From contig NZ_CP108095.1 of NCBI RefSeq assembly GCF_036194065.1, positions 4,092,001 through 4,156,000 on the forward strand: a DNA stretch of 64,000 nt, in the 5' to 3' direction. The notes beneath the pieces were generated by a model, which did not search any database, was not told the DNA's origin, and saw only the letters and a list, made by a program, of their open reading frames with translations. A program made the position numbers and the translations under genes. Shown here piece after piece: positions 43,908-52,948 of this stretch; position 1 is the first letter of the stretch, and the number at the start of each line of letters is the position of its first letter. Origin of the DNA: Streptomyces sp. NBC_00239 (lineage in GTDB: Bacteria > Actinomycetota > Actinomycetes > Streptomycetales > Streptomycetaceae).

Positions 43908-45371
43908 CTACGCCCAGGTGATCAGGCGCTTCGGCTGCTCCAGCACGGCCGCGATGTCCGCGAGGAACTTCGAGCCGAGCGCGCCGTCGATCAGCCGGTG
44001 GTCGAACGACAGCGCCAGCGTGGTGACCTGGCGCGCCTTCACCTTGCCCTTGTGGACCCACGGCTGCGCCTTGATCGCCCCGACCGCGAGGATCGCGGAC
44101 TCACCCGGGTTCAGGATGGGCGTACCGGTGTCGACGCCGAAGACGCCGACGTTGGTGATGGTGATCGTGCCGCCCTGCATGTCCGCCGGGGAGGTCTTGC
44201 CCTCGCGGGCCGTGCCGACCAGCGCGGACAGTGCCTCGGAGAGCTCCGGCAGGGTCTTGGCCTGCGCGTCCTTGATGTTCGGGACGATCAGGCCGCGCGG
44301 GGTCGCCGCCGCGATGCCCAGGTTCACGTAGTGCTTGAGCACGATCTCCTGGTTCGCCTCGTCCCAGGACGCGTTGACGTCCGGGTTGCGGCGGATCGCG
44401 ACGAGGACCGCCTTGGCGATGAGCAGCAGCGGGTTGATCCGCAGCCCGGCGAGGTCCGGGTCGTCCTTGAGCTCCTGGACGAGCTTCATCGTGCGCGTCA
44501 CGTCGAAGGTGATGAACTCCGTGACGTGCGGCGCGGTGAAGGCCGAGCCGACCATCGCCTGCGCGGTGGCCTTCCGTACGCCCTTGACGGGGATACGGGT
44601 CTCCCGGGCGGCGGCGTCCGGTACGGAGACCGGAGCCGCTGCGGGGGCCTCGGCCGGCACCGCGGGAGCCGGGGCCGCGGCGACCGGGGCGGGCGCCGGG
44701 GCGGCCGCCGCGTGGACGTCCTCGCGGGTGATGACCCCGCCGGGGCCGGTGGGGACGACCGCCGCGAGGTCGATGCCCAGGTCCTTGGCGAGCTTGCGGA
44801 CCGGCGGCTTGGCGAGCGGACGCTCCCCGGCCGGCACCGCGTGGTGACCGTTCTGGCCGCTCAGCGGAGCCGGCGCGGCCGGTGCCGCGGGAGCCGCCGG
44901 GGCCACGGGGGCGACCGGAGCGGCCGGGGCCGCGGCGGCCGGCGCCTCGGCACCCTTGCGCGGGCGCCGCTTGGTCGAGCTCGCGGCGACGCCGTAGCCG
45001 ACCAGGACGGGCTGGCGGCCCTCCGGAGCAGCCTCCTCCGCCGCGGCGGGCGCGGGCTCCGAGGCGGGCGCCGGCACGGCCGCGGCAACGGCGCCGGAGC
45101 CACCGGTGTCCACCGTGATGATCACCTGGCCGACGTCGACCGTGGTGCCCTCGGGGAAGCGCAGCTCGGCCACCACCCCGTCGAAGGGGATCGGCAGCTC
45201 GACGGCCGCCTTCGCCGTCTCGACCTCGCACACGACCTGGCCGTCGGTGACGGTGTCACCGGGCTGGACGTACCACTTGAGGATCTCGGCCTCGGTGAGG
45301 CCCTCGCCCACGTCGGGCATCTTGAACTCGCTGAACGCGCCGTTCGCCGTATTCGTCGTCATCGTCGTCAC
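43908..45371 (-). CDS. bkdC: Dihydrolipoamide acyltransferase (E2) of branched-chain 2-oxo acid dehydrogenase
   Basis: 487 residues from a GTG at 45371 (GAGGAG 7 bases upstream). Lipoyl domain at about 14-90 with the lipoylated K54 in VETAKAAVELP. Ala/Pro-rich linkers flank an E3/E1-binding domain near residues 180-220 (VRKLAKDLGIDLAAVVPTG, then ITREDV). The catalytic acyltransferase domain ends with SFDHRLIDGALGSKFL (His-x3-Asp-Gly active site). It passes acyl groups from E1 to CoA, feeding branched starter units for fatty acids and polyketides. A pyruvate dehydrogenase E2 is the alternative; the heterodimeric E1 beside it supports bkd. Confidence 0.88.
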   Translation of the reverse strand: MTTMTTNTANGAFSEFKMPDVGEGLTEAEILKWYVQPGDTVTDGQVVCEVETAKAAVELPIPFDGVVAELRFPEGTTVDVGQVIITVDTGGSGAVAAAVPAPASEPAPAAAEEAAPEGRQPVLVGYGVAASSTKRRPRKGAEAPAAAAPAAPVAPVAPAAPAAPAAPAPLSGQNGHHAVPAGERPLAKPPVRKLAKDLGIDLAAVVPTGPGGVITREDVHAAAAPAPAPVAAAPAPAVPAEAPAAAPVSVPDAAARETRIPVKGVRKATAQAMVGSAFTAPHVTEFITFDVTRTMKLVQELKDDPDLAGLRINPLLLIAKAVLVAIRRNPDVNASWDEANQEIVLKHYVNLGIAAATPRGLIVPNIKDAQAKTLPELSEALSALVGTAREGKTSPADMQGGTITITNVGVFGVDTGTPILNPGESAILAVGAIKAQPWVHKGKVKARQVTTLALSFDHRLIDGALGSKFLADIAAVLEQPKRLITWA

Positions 45372-45382
45372 TGACCTTCTCC

Positions 45383-46363
45383 TCAGTACGCCAGCGAGCG
45401 GTCGACGGCGTCGAGCACGCGGTCCAGGCCCGGCAGGTACTCGTCCTCCAGGCGGGCCGGCGGGTACGGCGAGTGGAATCCGCCGACGCGCAGCACGGGC
45501 GCCTCCAGGTGGTAGAAGCAGCGCTCCGTGATGCGAGCGGCGATCTCCGAACCGACACCCAGGAACACCGGGGCCTCGTGCACGACGACCAGGCGGCGGG
45601 TCTTCTCGACCGAGGCCTGGATGCCGTCGAAGTCCACCGGGGACATCGAGCGCAGGTCCACGACCTCGATCGACTTGCCCTCCTCGGCAGCGACCTTGGC
45701 CGCCTCCAGACACAGCTTCACCATCGGGCCGTACGCGGCCAGGGTGAGGTCGGTGCCGGCCTGCGCCACCCGGGACTTGTGGAGCTCGCCCGGGATCGCC
45801 TCGACGTCCACCTCGCCCTTGTCCCAGTAGCGGCGCTTCGGCTCGAAGAAGATCACCGGGTCGTCGCTCTGGATCGCCTGCTGGAGCATCCAGTAGGCGT
45901 CGGAGGCGTTCGAGGGCGAGACCACCTTGAGGCCTGCGACGTGCGCGAACAGCGCCTCGGGCGACTCGGAGTGGTGCTCGACCGCGCCGATCGCGCCGCC
46001 GTACGGGATGCGCACGACGACCGGCATCTTGATCTTGCCGAGGGCGCGGGCGTGCATCTTCGCGAGCTGCGTGACGATCTGGTCGTACGCGGGGAAGACG
46101 AAACCGTCGAACTGGATCTCCACGACCGGCCGGTAGCCGCGCAGGGCCAGGCCGATGGCGGTGCCGACGATGCCGGACTCGGCGAGCGGGGTGTCGATGA
46201 CCCGCTCCTCGCCGAAGTCCTTCTGGAGTCCGTCGGTGATGCGGAAGACGCCGCCGAGCTTGCCGACGTCCTCGCCCATGATCAGGACCTTCGGGTCCGT
46301 GTCGAGGGCCTTGCGCAGCGACTCGTTGAGCGCCTTCGCGATCGACATCTTTTCGATGGCCAT
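45383..46363 (-). CDS. bkdB: 2-oxo acid dehydrogenase E1 component, beta subunit
   Basis: 326 residues, ATG at 46363, 2 bp after the bkdA stop and 11 bp before bkdC, so part of a three-gene operon. It shows the transketolase pyrimidine domain (VLIMGEDVGKLGGVFRITDGLQKDFGEERVIDTPLAESGIVGTAIG), HHSESPEALFAHVAGLKVV and the C-terminal transketolase domain (VVDLRSMSPVDFDGI, HEAPVFLGVGSEIAA). With the alpha subunit it binds thiamine diphosphate and decarboxylates branched 2-oxo acids derived from Val, Leu and Ile. Confidence 0.9.
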   Translation of the reverse strand: MAIEKMSIAKALNESLRKALDTDPKVLIMGEDVGKLGGVFRITDGLQKDFGEERVIDTPLAESGIVGTAIGLALRGYRPVVEIQFDGFVFPAYDQIVTQLAKMHARALGKIKMPVVVRIPYGGAIGAVEHHSESPEALFAHVAGLKVVSPSNASDAYWMLQQAIQSDDPVIFFEPKRRYWDKGEVDVEAIPGELHKSRVAQAGTDLTLAAYGPMVKLCLEAAKVAAEEGKSIEVVDLRSMSPVDFDGIQASVEKTRRLVVVHEAPVFLGVGSEIAARITERCFYHLEAPVLRVGGFHSPYPPARLEDEYLPGLDRVLDAVDRSLAY

Positions 46364-46365
46364 GG

Positions 46366-47553
46366 TCAGTTGCCCCCCTCGAAGGACGCGAGGTAGGCGG
46401 CGAACTGGGCGCGCTCCTCGTCGACGAGCGCGTGTCCGTCCGCGTAGACGTTCTCGAAGATGGCCATGGTGTCCGGGTCGGGCATGGCGCGTACGACCTC
46501 GCGGACCCGCTTGCCGAGGGTCTCGCTCTCGGTCTCCAGCTCGGCGAAGAAGGCGTCGTCGGCGTGGCCGGAGGCCAGCAGGTGGGCCTTCAGGCGCTCG
46601 ATCGGGTCCTTGTGCTCCCAGGCCGCGCGCTCCTCGTCGGCCCGGTAGCGGGTCGGGTCGTCGGAGGTGGTGTGCGCGCCCATCCGGTACGTGAAGGCCT
46701 CGACCAGCGTGGGGCCCTCGCCGTTGCGGGCCCGCTCCAGGGCCCAGCGGGTCACGGCCAGGCAGGCCAGGACGTCGTTGCCGTCGACGCGGACGCCCGG
46801 GAAGCCGAAGCCGGCGGCGCGCTGGTACAGCGGCACGCGCATCTGGCGCTCGGTGGGCTCGGAGATCGCCCACTGGTTGTTCTGGCAGAAGAACACCACG
46901 GGGGCGTTGTAGACCGCCGAGAACGTGAAGGCCTCGCTGACGTCGCCCTGGCTGGACGCGCCGTCGCCGAAGTACGCGATGACGGCCGAGTCGGCGCCGT
47001 CCTTGGTGATGCCCATGGCGTAACCGGTCGCGTGCAGCGTCTGCGAGCCGATGACGATCGTGTACAGGTGGAAGTTGTTGGTGGTCGGGTCCCAGCCACC
47101 GTGGTTCACACCGCGGAACATCCCGAGCAGGTTGGTCGGGTCGACCCCGCGGCACCATGCCACGCCGTGCTCGCGGTAGGTCGGGAAGATGTAGTCGTCG
47201 TCGCGCAGGGCGCGGGCGGAACCGATCTGCGCGGCCTCCTGGCCGAGCAGCGAGGCCCACAGTCCGAGCTCGCCCTGGCGCTGCAGGGCGGTGGCCTCGG
47301 AGTCGAAGCGGCGGGTCAGGACCATGTCGCGGTACAGCCCGCGCAGGTCGTCGGCGGTGATGTCGGCGACGTAGGGGGCGAACTCCGAAGACGTGGCGTC
47401 TTCGACCCGGTCCCCTTCAGGCGTCAGCAGCTGTACGAGCTGGGGCTCGGCACTCTGGGTGGCAGCGGCGCTCTTGCGGGCGTCGGCGCCCGTCGCTCGC
47501 TTGGTGCCGCTGCTGCGTCGCGGCTTGCGCGCGGCAGTGCTCTCCACGGTCAC
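46366..47553 (-). CDS. bkdA: 2-oxo acid dehydrogenase E1 component, alpha subunit
   Basis: 395 residues from a GTG at 47553, with GGAGGAG 5 bases upstream; the reading frame upstream to 47628 is not convincing. After an Ala/Lys-rich N-terminus, it carries MVLTRRFDSEATALQRQGELGLWASLLGQEAAQIGSA, the thiamine-diphosphate motif GDGASSQGDVSEAFTFSAVYNAPVVFFCQNNQWAI (GDG...N), and the RMGAHTTSDDPTRYR loop typical of branched-chain E1 alpha with its phosphorylation-loop region. First gene of the bkdABC operon. A 22-bp palindrome ~190 bp upstream (47743-47764) may be its operator. Confidence 0.9.
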   Translation of the reverse strand: MTVESTAARKPRRSSGTKRATGADARKSAAATQSAEPQLVQLLTPEGDRVEDATSSEFAPYVADITADDLRGLYRDMVLTRRFDSEATALQRQGELGLWASLLGQEAAQIGSARALRDDDYIFPTYREHGVAWCRGVDPTNLLGMFRGVNHGGWDPTTNNFHLYTIVIGSQTLHATGYAMGITKDGADSAVIAYFGDGASSQGDVSEAFTFSAVYNAPVVFFCQNNQWAISEPTERQMRVPLYQRAAGFGFPGVRVDGNDVLACLAVTRWALERARNGEGPTLVEAFTYRMGAHTTSDDPTRYRADEERAAWEHKDPIERLKAHLLASGHADDAFFAELETESETLGKRVREVVRAMPDPDTMAIFENVYADGHALVDEERAQFAAYLASFEGGN

Positions 47554-47875
47554 GTGTGCTCCTCCGTCGGTCCGGCACCCGGGGTCGTCCGGGGACCAGT
47601 GCGGCTCGCCTGATCCGTACTCGCGCACGGGGTGGGTGCGACTCGGCGGGATTCAGGCGTGACAGTCGCCCCGGCGAGTGCCCTGCACTAAGCACGCTAC
47701 CCAGTGCTCCGCATAACTGCGAAACCCCATCTGACCTGCGTTTTTACTTGGATTTCCAAGTAAATCCGAGGTTTCTGGAACAACCACTGGTCACAGCCTT
47801 GCAGGGGGCCGGAACAACGGCACGTTATCCCGGGTAACTGCGGCAGGGAAGGGGTGAGTATGTGAAACTGACGTA
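47554..47875. other. Divergent intergenic region between bkdA and the response regulator
   Basis: 322 bp, no gene. It carries the palindrome 47743-47764 in an AT-rich pocket, an imperfect dyad GTTATCCCGGGTAAC near 47824-47838, and the bkdA ribosome-binding site. The promoters of both genes must lie here. Confidence 0.6.
47743..47764. promoter_or_regulatory. Operator-like 22-bp palindrome between bkdA and the response regulator gene
   Basis: Perfect 10-bp arms TTTACTTGGA and TCCAAGTAAA with a 2-bp TT spacer. It is AT-rich against an otherwise GC-rich background. It is a strong candidate binding site for a dimeric regulator (Lrp/AsnC-type regulators commonly control bkd genes); no such gene is adjacent. 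Confidence 0.7.
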
Positions 47876-48535
47876 GTGCGCGAAGATGGAAAAATCACTG
47901 TATTCCTCCTTGACGACCACGAAGTGGTACGTCGGGGCGTCTATGAGCTCCTCTCCAGCGAATCGGACATCGAAGTCGTGGGTGAAGCGGGTACCGCCGC
48001 TGACGCCCTGGTGCGCATTCCGGCCACCCGCCCCGATGTGGCGGTCCTCGACGTACGGCTGCCGGACGGCAGCGGTGTCGAGGTCTGCCGCGAGGTCCGC
48101 TCCCAGGACGAGGACATCAAATGCCTGATGCTCACCTCGTTCGCGGACGACGAGGCGCTGTTCGACGCGATCATGGCGGGCGCCTCCGGGTACGTGCTGA
48201 AGGCGATCCGCGGCAATGAGCTGCTGAACGCCGTCCGCGACGTCGCCGCGGGCAGGTCCCTGCTCGACCCCGTGGCCACGGCCCGGGTGCTGGAGCGGCT
48301 GCGCGACGGCAAGAACGGCAAGGGCGACGACCGGCTCTCGAACCTCACCGAGCAGGAGCGGAAGATCCTCGACCTGATCGGCGAGGGCCTCACCAACCGC
48401 GTGATCGGCGAGCGGCTGCACCTGGCCGAAAAGACGATCAAGAACTACGTCTCCAGCCTGCTCTCCAAGCTCGGCATGGAACGCCGCTCGCAGGCCGCGG
48501 CCTACGTCGCCCGGATCCAGGCGGAGAAGCGCTGA
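47876..48535 (+). CDS. NarL/LuxR-family response regulator (DevR-like), no kinase adjacent
   Basis: 219 residues, GTG at 47876; there is no good ribosome-binding site at the usual distance (a GGGAAGGGG lies ~25 bases up). The receiver domain holds the acidic pair in FLLDDHE, phospho-acceptor D59 ([11 protein letters not shown]), and the Thr/Lys switch residues in LMLTSFADD and YVLKAIRG. The C-terminal LuxR-type HTH is [48 protein letters not shown]. Close in style to DevR/DosR. No histidine kinase flanks it, so it is an orphan regulator. Divergent from bkdA. Confidence 0.93.
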   Translation: MREDGKITVFLLDDHEVVRRGVYELLSSESDIEVVGEAGTAADALVRIPATRPDVAVLDVRLPDGSGVEVCREVRSQDEDIKCLMLTSFADDEALFDAIMAGASGYVLKAIRGNELLNAVRDVAAGRSLLDPVATARVLERLRDGKNGKGDDRLSNLTEQERKILDLIGEGLTNRVIGERLHLAEKTIKNYVSSLLSKLGMERRSQAAAYVARIQAEKR

Positions 48536-48540
48536 CCCTG

Positions 48541-48596
48541 CCGGCGCCGGTCCCCCCGCGTGCCCCGAGCGCTCTTCCGGCGCCGGTCCCCCCGCG
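48541..48596. repeat. 20-bp perfect direct repeat after the response regulator gene
   Basis: Identical units at 48541-48560 and 48577-48596 begin 6 bp after the regulator stop. GC-rich and partly self-complementary (CCGGCGCCGG). Confidence 0.8.
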
Positions 48597-48733
48597 CACC
48601 CAGCCGGCCCCGGTCAGCCGGGCCGCTCCGGGCTGATTCCCCGACACGCCGGGCGGGTATCGGGACCAACGTCCTCGATCATCGGGGCGGGATCCTCTTT
48701 CCGGCGCCGGGCGGGTGCCGGAGAGTGGGGATC

Positions 48734-49150
48734 ATGTCCCCCGAGGAACTCCACGCCATCGAACTGCTGCGCCGGGTGCCCTACGGCCGCGTGGCCACCA
48801 GCATGCGCGCGCTGCCGTTCCTCGCCGCGGCCCGCCACATCGTGGTGGACGGCAGGGTCGTCCTGCGCATGCACGCCGGCTTCGACCACCACCGGGCGTG
48901 CGGCGGCAGCGTCGTCGCCTACGGCGCCGACAACTTCAACAGCGGCGACGCCGCGCTGTGGTCCGTGCAGTTCACGGGCACGGCCGAGATCGTCGAGCCG
49001 ACCACGGCCGAGCTGCACCTCTTCGGGCCGGGCCCGCACTACGTGGACGGGGACCTGTTCGACCCCGTCTACCTGCGCATCGAGCCCCAGTTCGTCACCG
49101 TGCACACGCTGGAGACCGCCGTGGAACGCCAGTTCCAGCACGCCCTCTGA
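48734..49150 (+). CDS. Pyridoxamine 5'-phosphate oxidase-like (split-barrel) protein
   Basis: 138 residues from the ATG at 48734. Split beta-barrel fold typical of PNPOx-like flavin- or F420-binding proteins: ELLRRVPYGRVATSMRALPFLAAARHIVVDGRVVLRM, then WSVQFTGTAEIVEPTTAE and FVTVHTLETAVERQF. True PNPOx is longer, so this is one of the small relatives, often flavoproteins or heme-binding proteins of unknown role. It follows the DevR-like regulator on the same strand (198 bp gap) but is not tightly linked to it. Confidence 0.8.
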   Translation: MSPEELHAIELLRRVPYGRVATSMRALPFLAAARHIVVDGRVVLRMHAGFDHHRACGGSVVAYGADNFNSGDAALWSVQFTGTAEIVEPTTAELHLFGPGPHYVDGDLFDPVYLRIEPQFVTVHTLETAVERQFQHAL

Positions 49151-49156
49151 CGCGCG

Positions 49157-50743
49157 CTACTGGGCGTGGCCCTGGCCCTCGCCGGCCGGGTCGCCGTTCG
49201 CGCCGGGGCTCTCGCCGCCGCCGCCCGTGTCGGGGCTCTCCGGCGTGGTCGGCTCGTCCGTGGGCTCGTCCGTCGGCTCCGTGGTCTCCGTCGGCTCCGT
49301 GGTGGGAGGCTCGGTCGACGGGGTCGGCGTCGGCTCGTGCGTCGGCTGACGCGTGGGCTCCCGCGTCTCCTCCCACGTGGGCTGCTCCTCCGTCGGCGTC
49401 TCTTCCTCTTCGGTCGGCGACTGCTCCTCGGGGCTCGGCGAGTCCGCTGACGGGCTCTTCGGCGCGGAGACGCCGGGCGACTTCGGCGGCGTCTCGTTGT
49501 TGCTCTTGCCGCCGCCCGCCTTGTCCAGCGCGTACACGACACCGGCCGCGATGGCGACGACGGCGAGCGCCGCGAACAGCCACATCTTCCAGCCGCCGGA
49601 GCCCCGGCCGCCGTTGCCGTCGTGGTAGCCGCCACCGCCGCCGAAGGCCGAGCCGTCGTCCGGGTTCAGCGGCGGCACCATCGGCTGCCCGAACTGGGAC
49701 GTCGTGTTGTGCTGCGGGTAGTGCGGCTGCGGGCCGGAGCCGGGGTGGGACATCGCCGTGGTGGGCGCGTGCCCGCCGCCCTGACCGTGCGGCAGCGCCA
49801 TGGCGACCGGGCCGGTGTTCCACGTACCGGTGTTGGGGCCCTGCTCGTGGAGCATCTGGAGCGCGTACTGGACCAGCCCGCGCATCTCCTCGGCGCTCTG
49901 GAAGCGGTCGTCCGGGTCCTTGGCGAGCGAACGCATCACCAGGCCGTCGAGTTCCGCCGGGACGGTCGCCACCTGCGACGGCGGCACCGGCGCGTCCTGG
50001 ACGTGCTGGTACACCACCGACAGCGGGGTCTCACCGGTGAACGGGGGCCGCAGCGCGAGGAGTTCGTACAGCAGGCAGCCGGTCGCGTACAGGTCGGAGC
50101 GGTGGTCGACGGCCTTGCCCAGCGCCTGCTCCGGGGAGAGGTACTGCGGGGTGCCCATGACCATGCCGGTCTGGGTCATCGTCGACTGCGCGCCGTGCAG
50201 GGCGCGCGCGATGCCGAAGTCCATCACCTTCACGGCGCCCGTGTTGGTGATGATGACGTTCGCGGGCTTGATGTCGCGGTGCACGATGCCGTGCTGGTGC
50301 GAGTACGCGAGCGCCTCCAGGACGCCCGACACGATGATCAGGGCCTGGTCCGGGCCCGGCGCCTCGGCGCTGATCAGCAGATCCCGGATCGTCCGGCCCT
50401 CGACGAGCTCCATGACGATGTAGGGGACGACGTTCTGGCCGACGCGGTCCTCGCCCGAGTCGTACACGGCGACGACGGCATGGTGGTTGAGGCCGGCGAC
50501 GGACTGCGCCTCGCGCGTGAACCGGGCCTTGGAGACCGGGTCCTCGGCGAGATCGGCGCGCAGCAGCTTCACGGCGACGGTGCGGCCCAGCCGGACGTCC
50601 TCGGCGGCGAACACCTCGGCCATGCCGCCGCGGCCGAGACGGTGCGTCAGCCGGTAGCGGCCCTCTCCGACGAGGCCGCCCGCGCCGAACTGCTCAGGAA
50701 CATCCGACATCCCGGAGCCGTTTCCCTCGGGTTCGGGTGACAT
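49157..50743 (-). CDS. Membrane Ser/Thr protein kinase with Thr/Pro/Glu-rich extracellular tail
   Basis: 528 residues from the ATG at 50743; an ATG at 50710 (MSDVPEQFG) is also possible, preceded by GAGGGA. Hanks-type kinase domain at about 30-290: glycine loop LGRGGMAEV, ATP lysine K59, catalytic loop HRDIKPANV, DFG, and MGTPQYLSPEQ activation segment. A Gly/Pro/His-rich juxtamembrane region precedes one TM helix (MWLFAALAVVAIAAGVVYAL). The outer tail is EPT/TEPT-rich, without PASTA domains, and may be glycosylated or wall-spanning. Divergent from the next kinase gene. It stops 6 bp after the convergent PNPOx-like gene. Confidence 0.92.
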   Translation of the reverse strand: MSPEPEGNGSGMSDVPEQFGAGGLVGEGRYRLTHRLGRGGMAEVFAAEDVRLGRTVAVKLLRADLAEDPVSKARFTREAQSVAGLNHHAVVAVYDSGEDRVGQNVVPYIVMELVEGRTIRDLLISAEAPGPDQALIIVSGVLEALAYSHQHGIVHRDIKPANVIITNTGAVKVMDFGIARALHGAQSTMTQTGMVMGTPQYLSPEQALGKAVDHRSDLYATGCLLYELLALRPPFTGETPLSVVYQHVQDAPVPPSQVATVPAELDGLVMRSLAKDPDDRFQSAEEMRGLVQYALQMLHEQGPNTGTWNTGPVAMALPHGQGGGHAPTTAMSHPGSGPQPHYPQHNTTSQFGQPMVPPLNPDDGSAFGGGGGYHDGNGGRGSGGWKMWLFAALAVVAIAAGVVYALDKAGGGKSNNETPPKSPGVSAPKSPSADSPSPEEQSPTEEEETPTEEQPTWEETREPTRQPTHEPTPTPSTEPPTTEPTETTEPTDEPTDEPTTPESPDTGGGGESPGANGDPAGEGQGHAQ

Positions 50744-50913
50744 CAGTCCTCGCCGTCGTTTCTGGCCGCTCCCAGCGGGGGTCGCGGTGGTGTTGTGCAG
50801 GGTGCTCCGACGAACGCTACAGCCTCGGCGCGGCCGACCGGTCAGAGATTGAGGCGTCGTCCGCGCAAGGTCTACGCGCGGTCCGGGTGTGGTCACGGAA
50901 CGGGAACCCCGGC

Positions 50914-50941
50914 TTGACGTGTGCTTGCCCTCCGGCAGACT
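50914..50941 (+). promoter_or_regulatory. Candidate housekeeping promoter of the PASTA kinase gene
   Basis: TTGACG (50914-50919), a 16-bp spacer and CAGACT (50936-50941), 58 bp before the start codon. The -35 match is good and the -10 is only partial. Confidence 0.35.
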
Positions 50942-50999
50942 GGGCCGCGTCATACGGATCGCCAGGTCCCGCAGGTAGCGCCCGAGGGGAAGCACAGTC

Positions 51000-52733
51000 A
51001 TGAGCCAGGACGGCACTCAGGGCCGGTACGCAGGCGGTTCCCTGGCCCGTGGCCGTTACCAGCTACGGGACTTGCTGGGCGAGGGCGGCATGGCCTCGGT
51101 GTACCTGGCCTACGACGCCTCGCTCGACCGCCAGGTGGCCATCAAGACGATGCACACCGAGCTGGGCCGCGAGCAGTCGTTCCGCGAGCGCTTCAGGCGT
51201 GAGGCCCAAGCTGTTGCCAAACTGTCGCACACCAATATCGTCTCGGTCTTCGACACCGGCGAGGACACCGTCTCGATGGGTGGGACGGACACCGACAGCG
51301 GCCCCATGCCGTACATCGTCATGGAGTACGTGGAGGGCCGGCCGCTGGGCTCCGTGCTCCAGGCCGACATCGCGCAGCACGGGGCGATGCCCGCGGACCG
51401 CGCGCTGAAGGTGACGGCCGACGTGCTGGCGGCGCTGGAGGCCAGCCACGAGATGGGGCTGGTGCACCGCGACATCAAGCCCGGCAACGTCATGATCACC
51501 AAGCGCGGCCTGGTCAAGGTGATGGACTTCGGCATCGCCCGCGCGATGCAGTCCGGGGTCACCTCCATGACCCAGACCGGCATGGTCGTGGGCACCCCGC
51601 AGTACCTCTCCCCCGAGCAGGCGCTCGGCCGCGGCGTGGACGCCCGCTCCGACCTCTACTCCGTCGGCATCATGCTCTTCCAGCTGCTGACCGGCCGGCT
51701 GCCCTTCGAGGCGGACTCGCCGCTGGCCATCGCGTACGCGCACGTGCAGGAGGAGCCGGTCGCGCCGTCGAGCGTCAACCGAGCCCTGACTCCGGCGATG
51801 GACGCCCTGGTTGCCCGGGCGCTGAAGAAGAACCCGAACGAGCGTTTCCCCACGGCCGCGGCGATGCGCGACGCGTGCGACCGGGTGCTGTCGGCCGGCC
51901 GGACCGCCGCTCCCGTGATCGTCCAGGGCGGGCCCGTGAACAGCGGCGCCGGCGTCGGCTCGACCGTCTTCCCGCCGGTGGACGCCTCCCTCCAGGCCCC
52001 GCCGCCGCAGGCGCTGCAACAGCCGTACCAGCCCGGTCCGTACTCCGGCGCGGGCACCGGCGCGCCGTACGCGCAGCCGGCCCACACGCCGCACCCCCAG
52101 CCGCAGCAGCACGCGCCGATGCCCCAGGCGCACACCCCGGCCCCGCAGCACGCCCCGGCCCCGCAGCAGACCGGCGGCTACGCGTACCCGCCGCAGCAGG
52201 CCTACCCGCAGCAGGTGCAGACCCCGCCGCCGTACGCGATGTCCGCGCCCACGCCGCCCGCGGGCGGCCGCGCCCCGGCCCGCCGCGGCGGGCGCAACAC
52301 CCCCGTGGTGGCCGGCGCCGCCGCGGTGGCGCTGCTGGCGATCGGCGGACTGATCTACGTCACGACCAAGGACGGCGACAAGGACAAGGACGGCCCCATC
52401 CGGGCGAACACGTCCTCGTCCGCGCCGGCGAGCCAGAAGCCGGGGCACAAGGGCCCGGAGCTGACCCGCACCATCGAGGCGAAGGAATGCAGCGAGGCCG
52501 CCGAGTCCTACGACGACGCGAAGAAGGTCCGGGCACCCGACTTCCGCTACAAGAACCTCGACTCGGTGAAGCTGTGCCTGCAGGCGGCGGGCTGGACGCT
52601 CAAGGAGAAGCCGAAGGACGAGGCGGTGTTCGGCGAGGACACGGTCCTCGACCAGTTCCCCTCGCCCGGCACGGACGTCGACCCGGACAAGGCCGAGTTC
52701 ACCCTGGAGATCTCCACGGGCAACCCCGCCTGA
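51000..52733 (+). CDS. Membrane Ser/Thr protein kinase with a C-terminal PASTA-like domain
   Basis: 577 residues. Kinase domain at about 18-285: LGEGGMASV, VAIKTM, HRDIKPGNV, DFG, VGTPQYLSPEQ. A Pro/Gln/His-rich linker (~310-425) contains Arg-rich ARRGGR before the TM helix (TPVVAGAAAVALLAIGGLIYV). The outside part has a Lys/Asp stretch and one PASTA-like unit (SVKLCLQAAGWTLKEKPK, then VLDQFPSPGTDVDPD). PASTA domains bind peptidoglycan fragments in PknB-type kinases, so a cell-wall or growth signal is likely. Divergent from the other kinase, with 256 bp between start codons; related kinase domains suggest an old duplication. Confidence 0.93.
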   Translation: MSQDGTQGRYAGGSLARGRYQLRDLLGEGGMASVYLAYDASLDRQVAIKTMHTELGREQSFRERFRREAQAVAKLSHTNIVSVFDTGEDTVSMGGTDTDSGPMPYIVMEYVEGRPLGSVLQADIAQHGAMPADRALKVTADVLAALEASHEMGLVHRDIKPGNVMITKRGLVKVMDFGIARAMQSGVTSMTQTGMVVGTPQYLSPEQALGRGVDARSDLYSVGIMLFQLLTGRLPFEADSPLAIAYAHVQEEPVAPSSVNRALTPAMDALVARALKKNPNERFPTAAAMRDACDRVLSAGRTAAPVIVQGGPVNSGAGVGSTVFPPVDASLQAPPPQALQQPYQPGPYSGAGTGAPYAQPAHTPHPQPQQHAPMPQAHTPAPQHAPAPQQTGGYAYPPQQAYPQQVQTPPPYAMSAPTPPAGGRAPARRGGRNTPVVAGAAAVALLAIGGLIYVTTKDGDKDKDGPIRANTSSSAPASQKPGHKGPELTRTIEAKECSEAAESYDDAKKVRAPDFRYKNLDSVKLCLQAAGWTLKEKPKDEAVFGEDTVLDQFPSPGTDVDPDKAEFTLEISTGNPA

Positions 52734-52948
52734 CCTGACGGCCCGTCCGCACCGCCGGGCCCCGGCGCGAGTCCGGGCGTCGGGCCCGGGCGCCGGGTCC
52801 GACCGGGCCGTCCGGGCCCGGTCGCCGCCGCCCCTCCCTGCGCCCCTCCCTCCGCCTCCTCCCCGCACAGACCGCCCGGGATGCCGGAATTGTTCGGTCG
52901 TGTGAGTCTGAGCCTGACACCTCGGCAGGTCGGGACGGGAGGGGCCCC

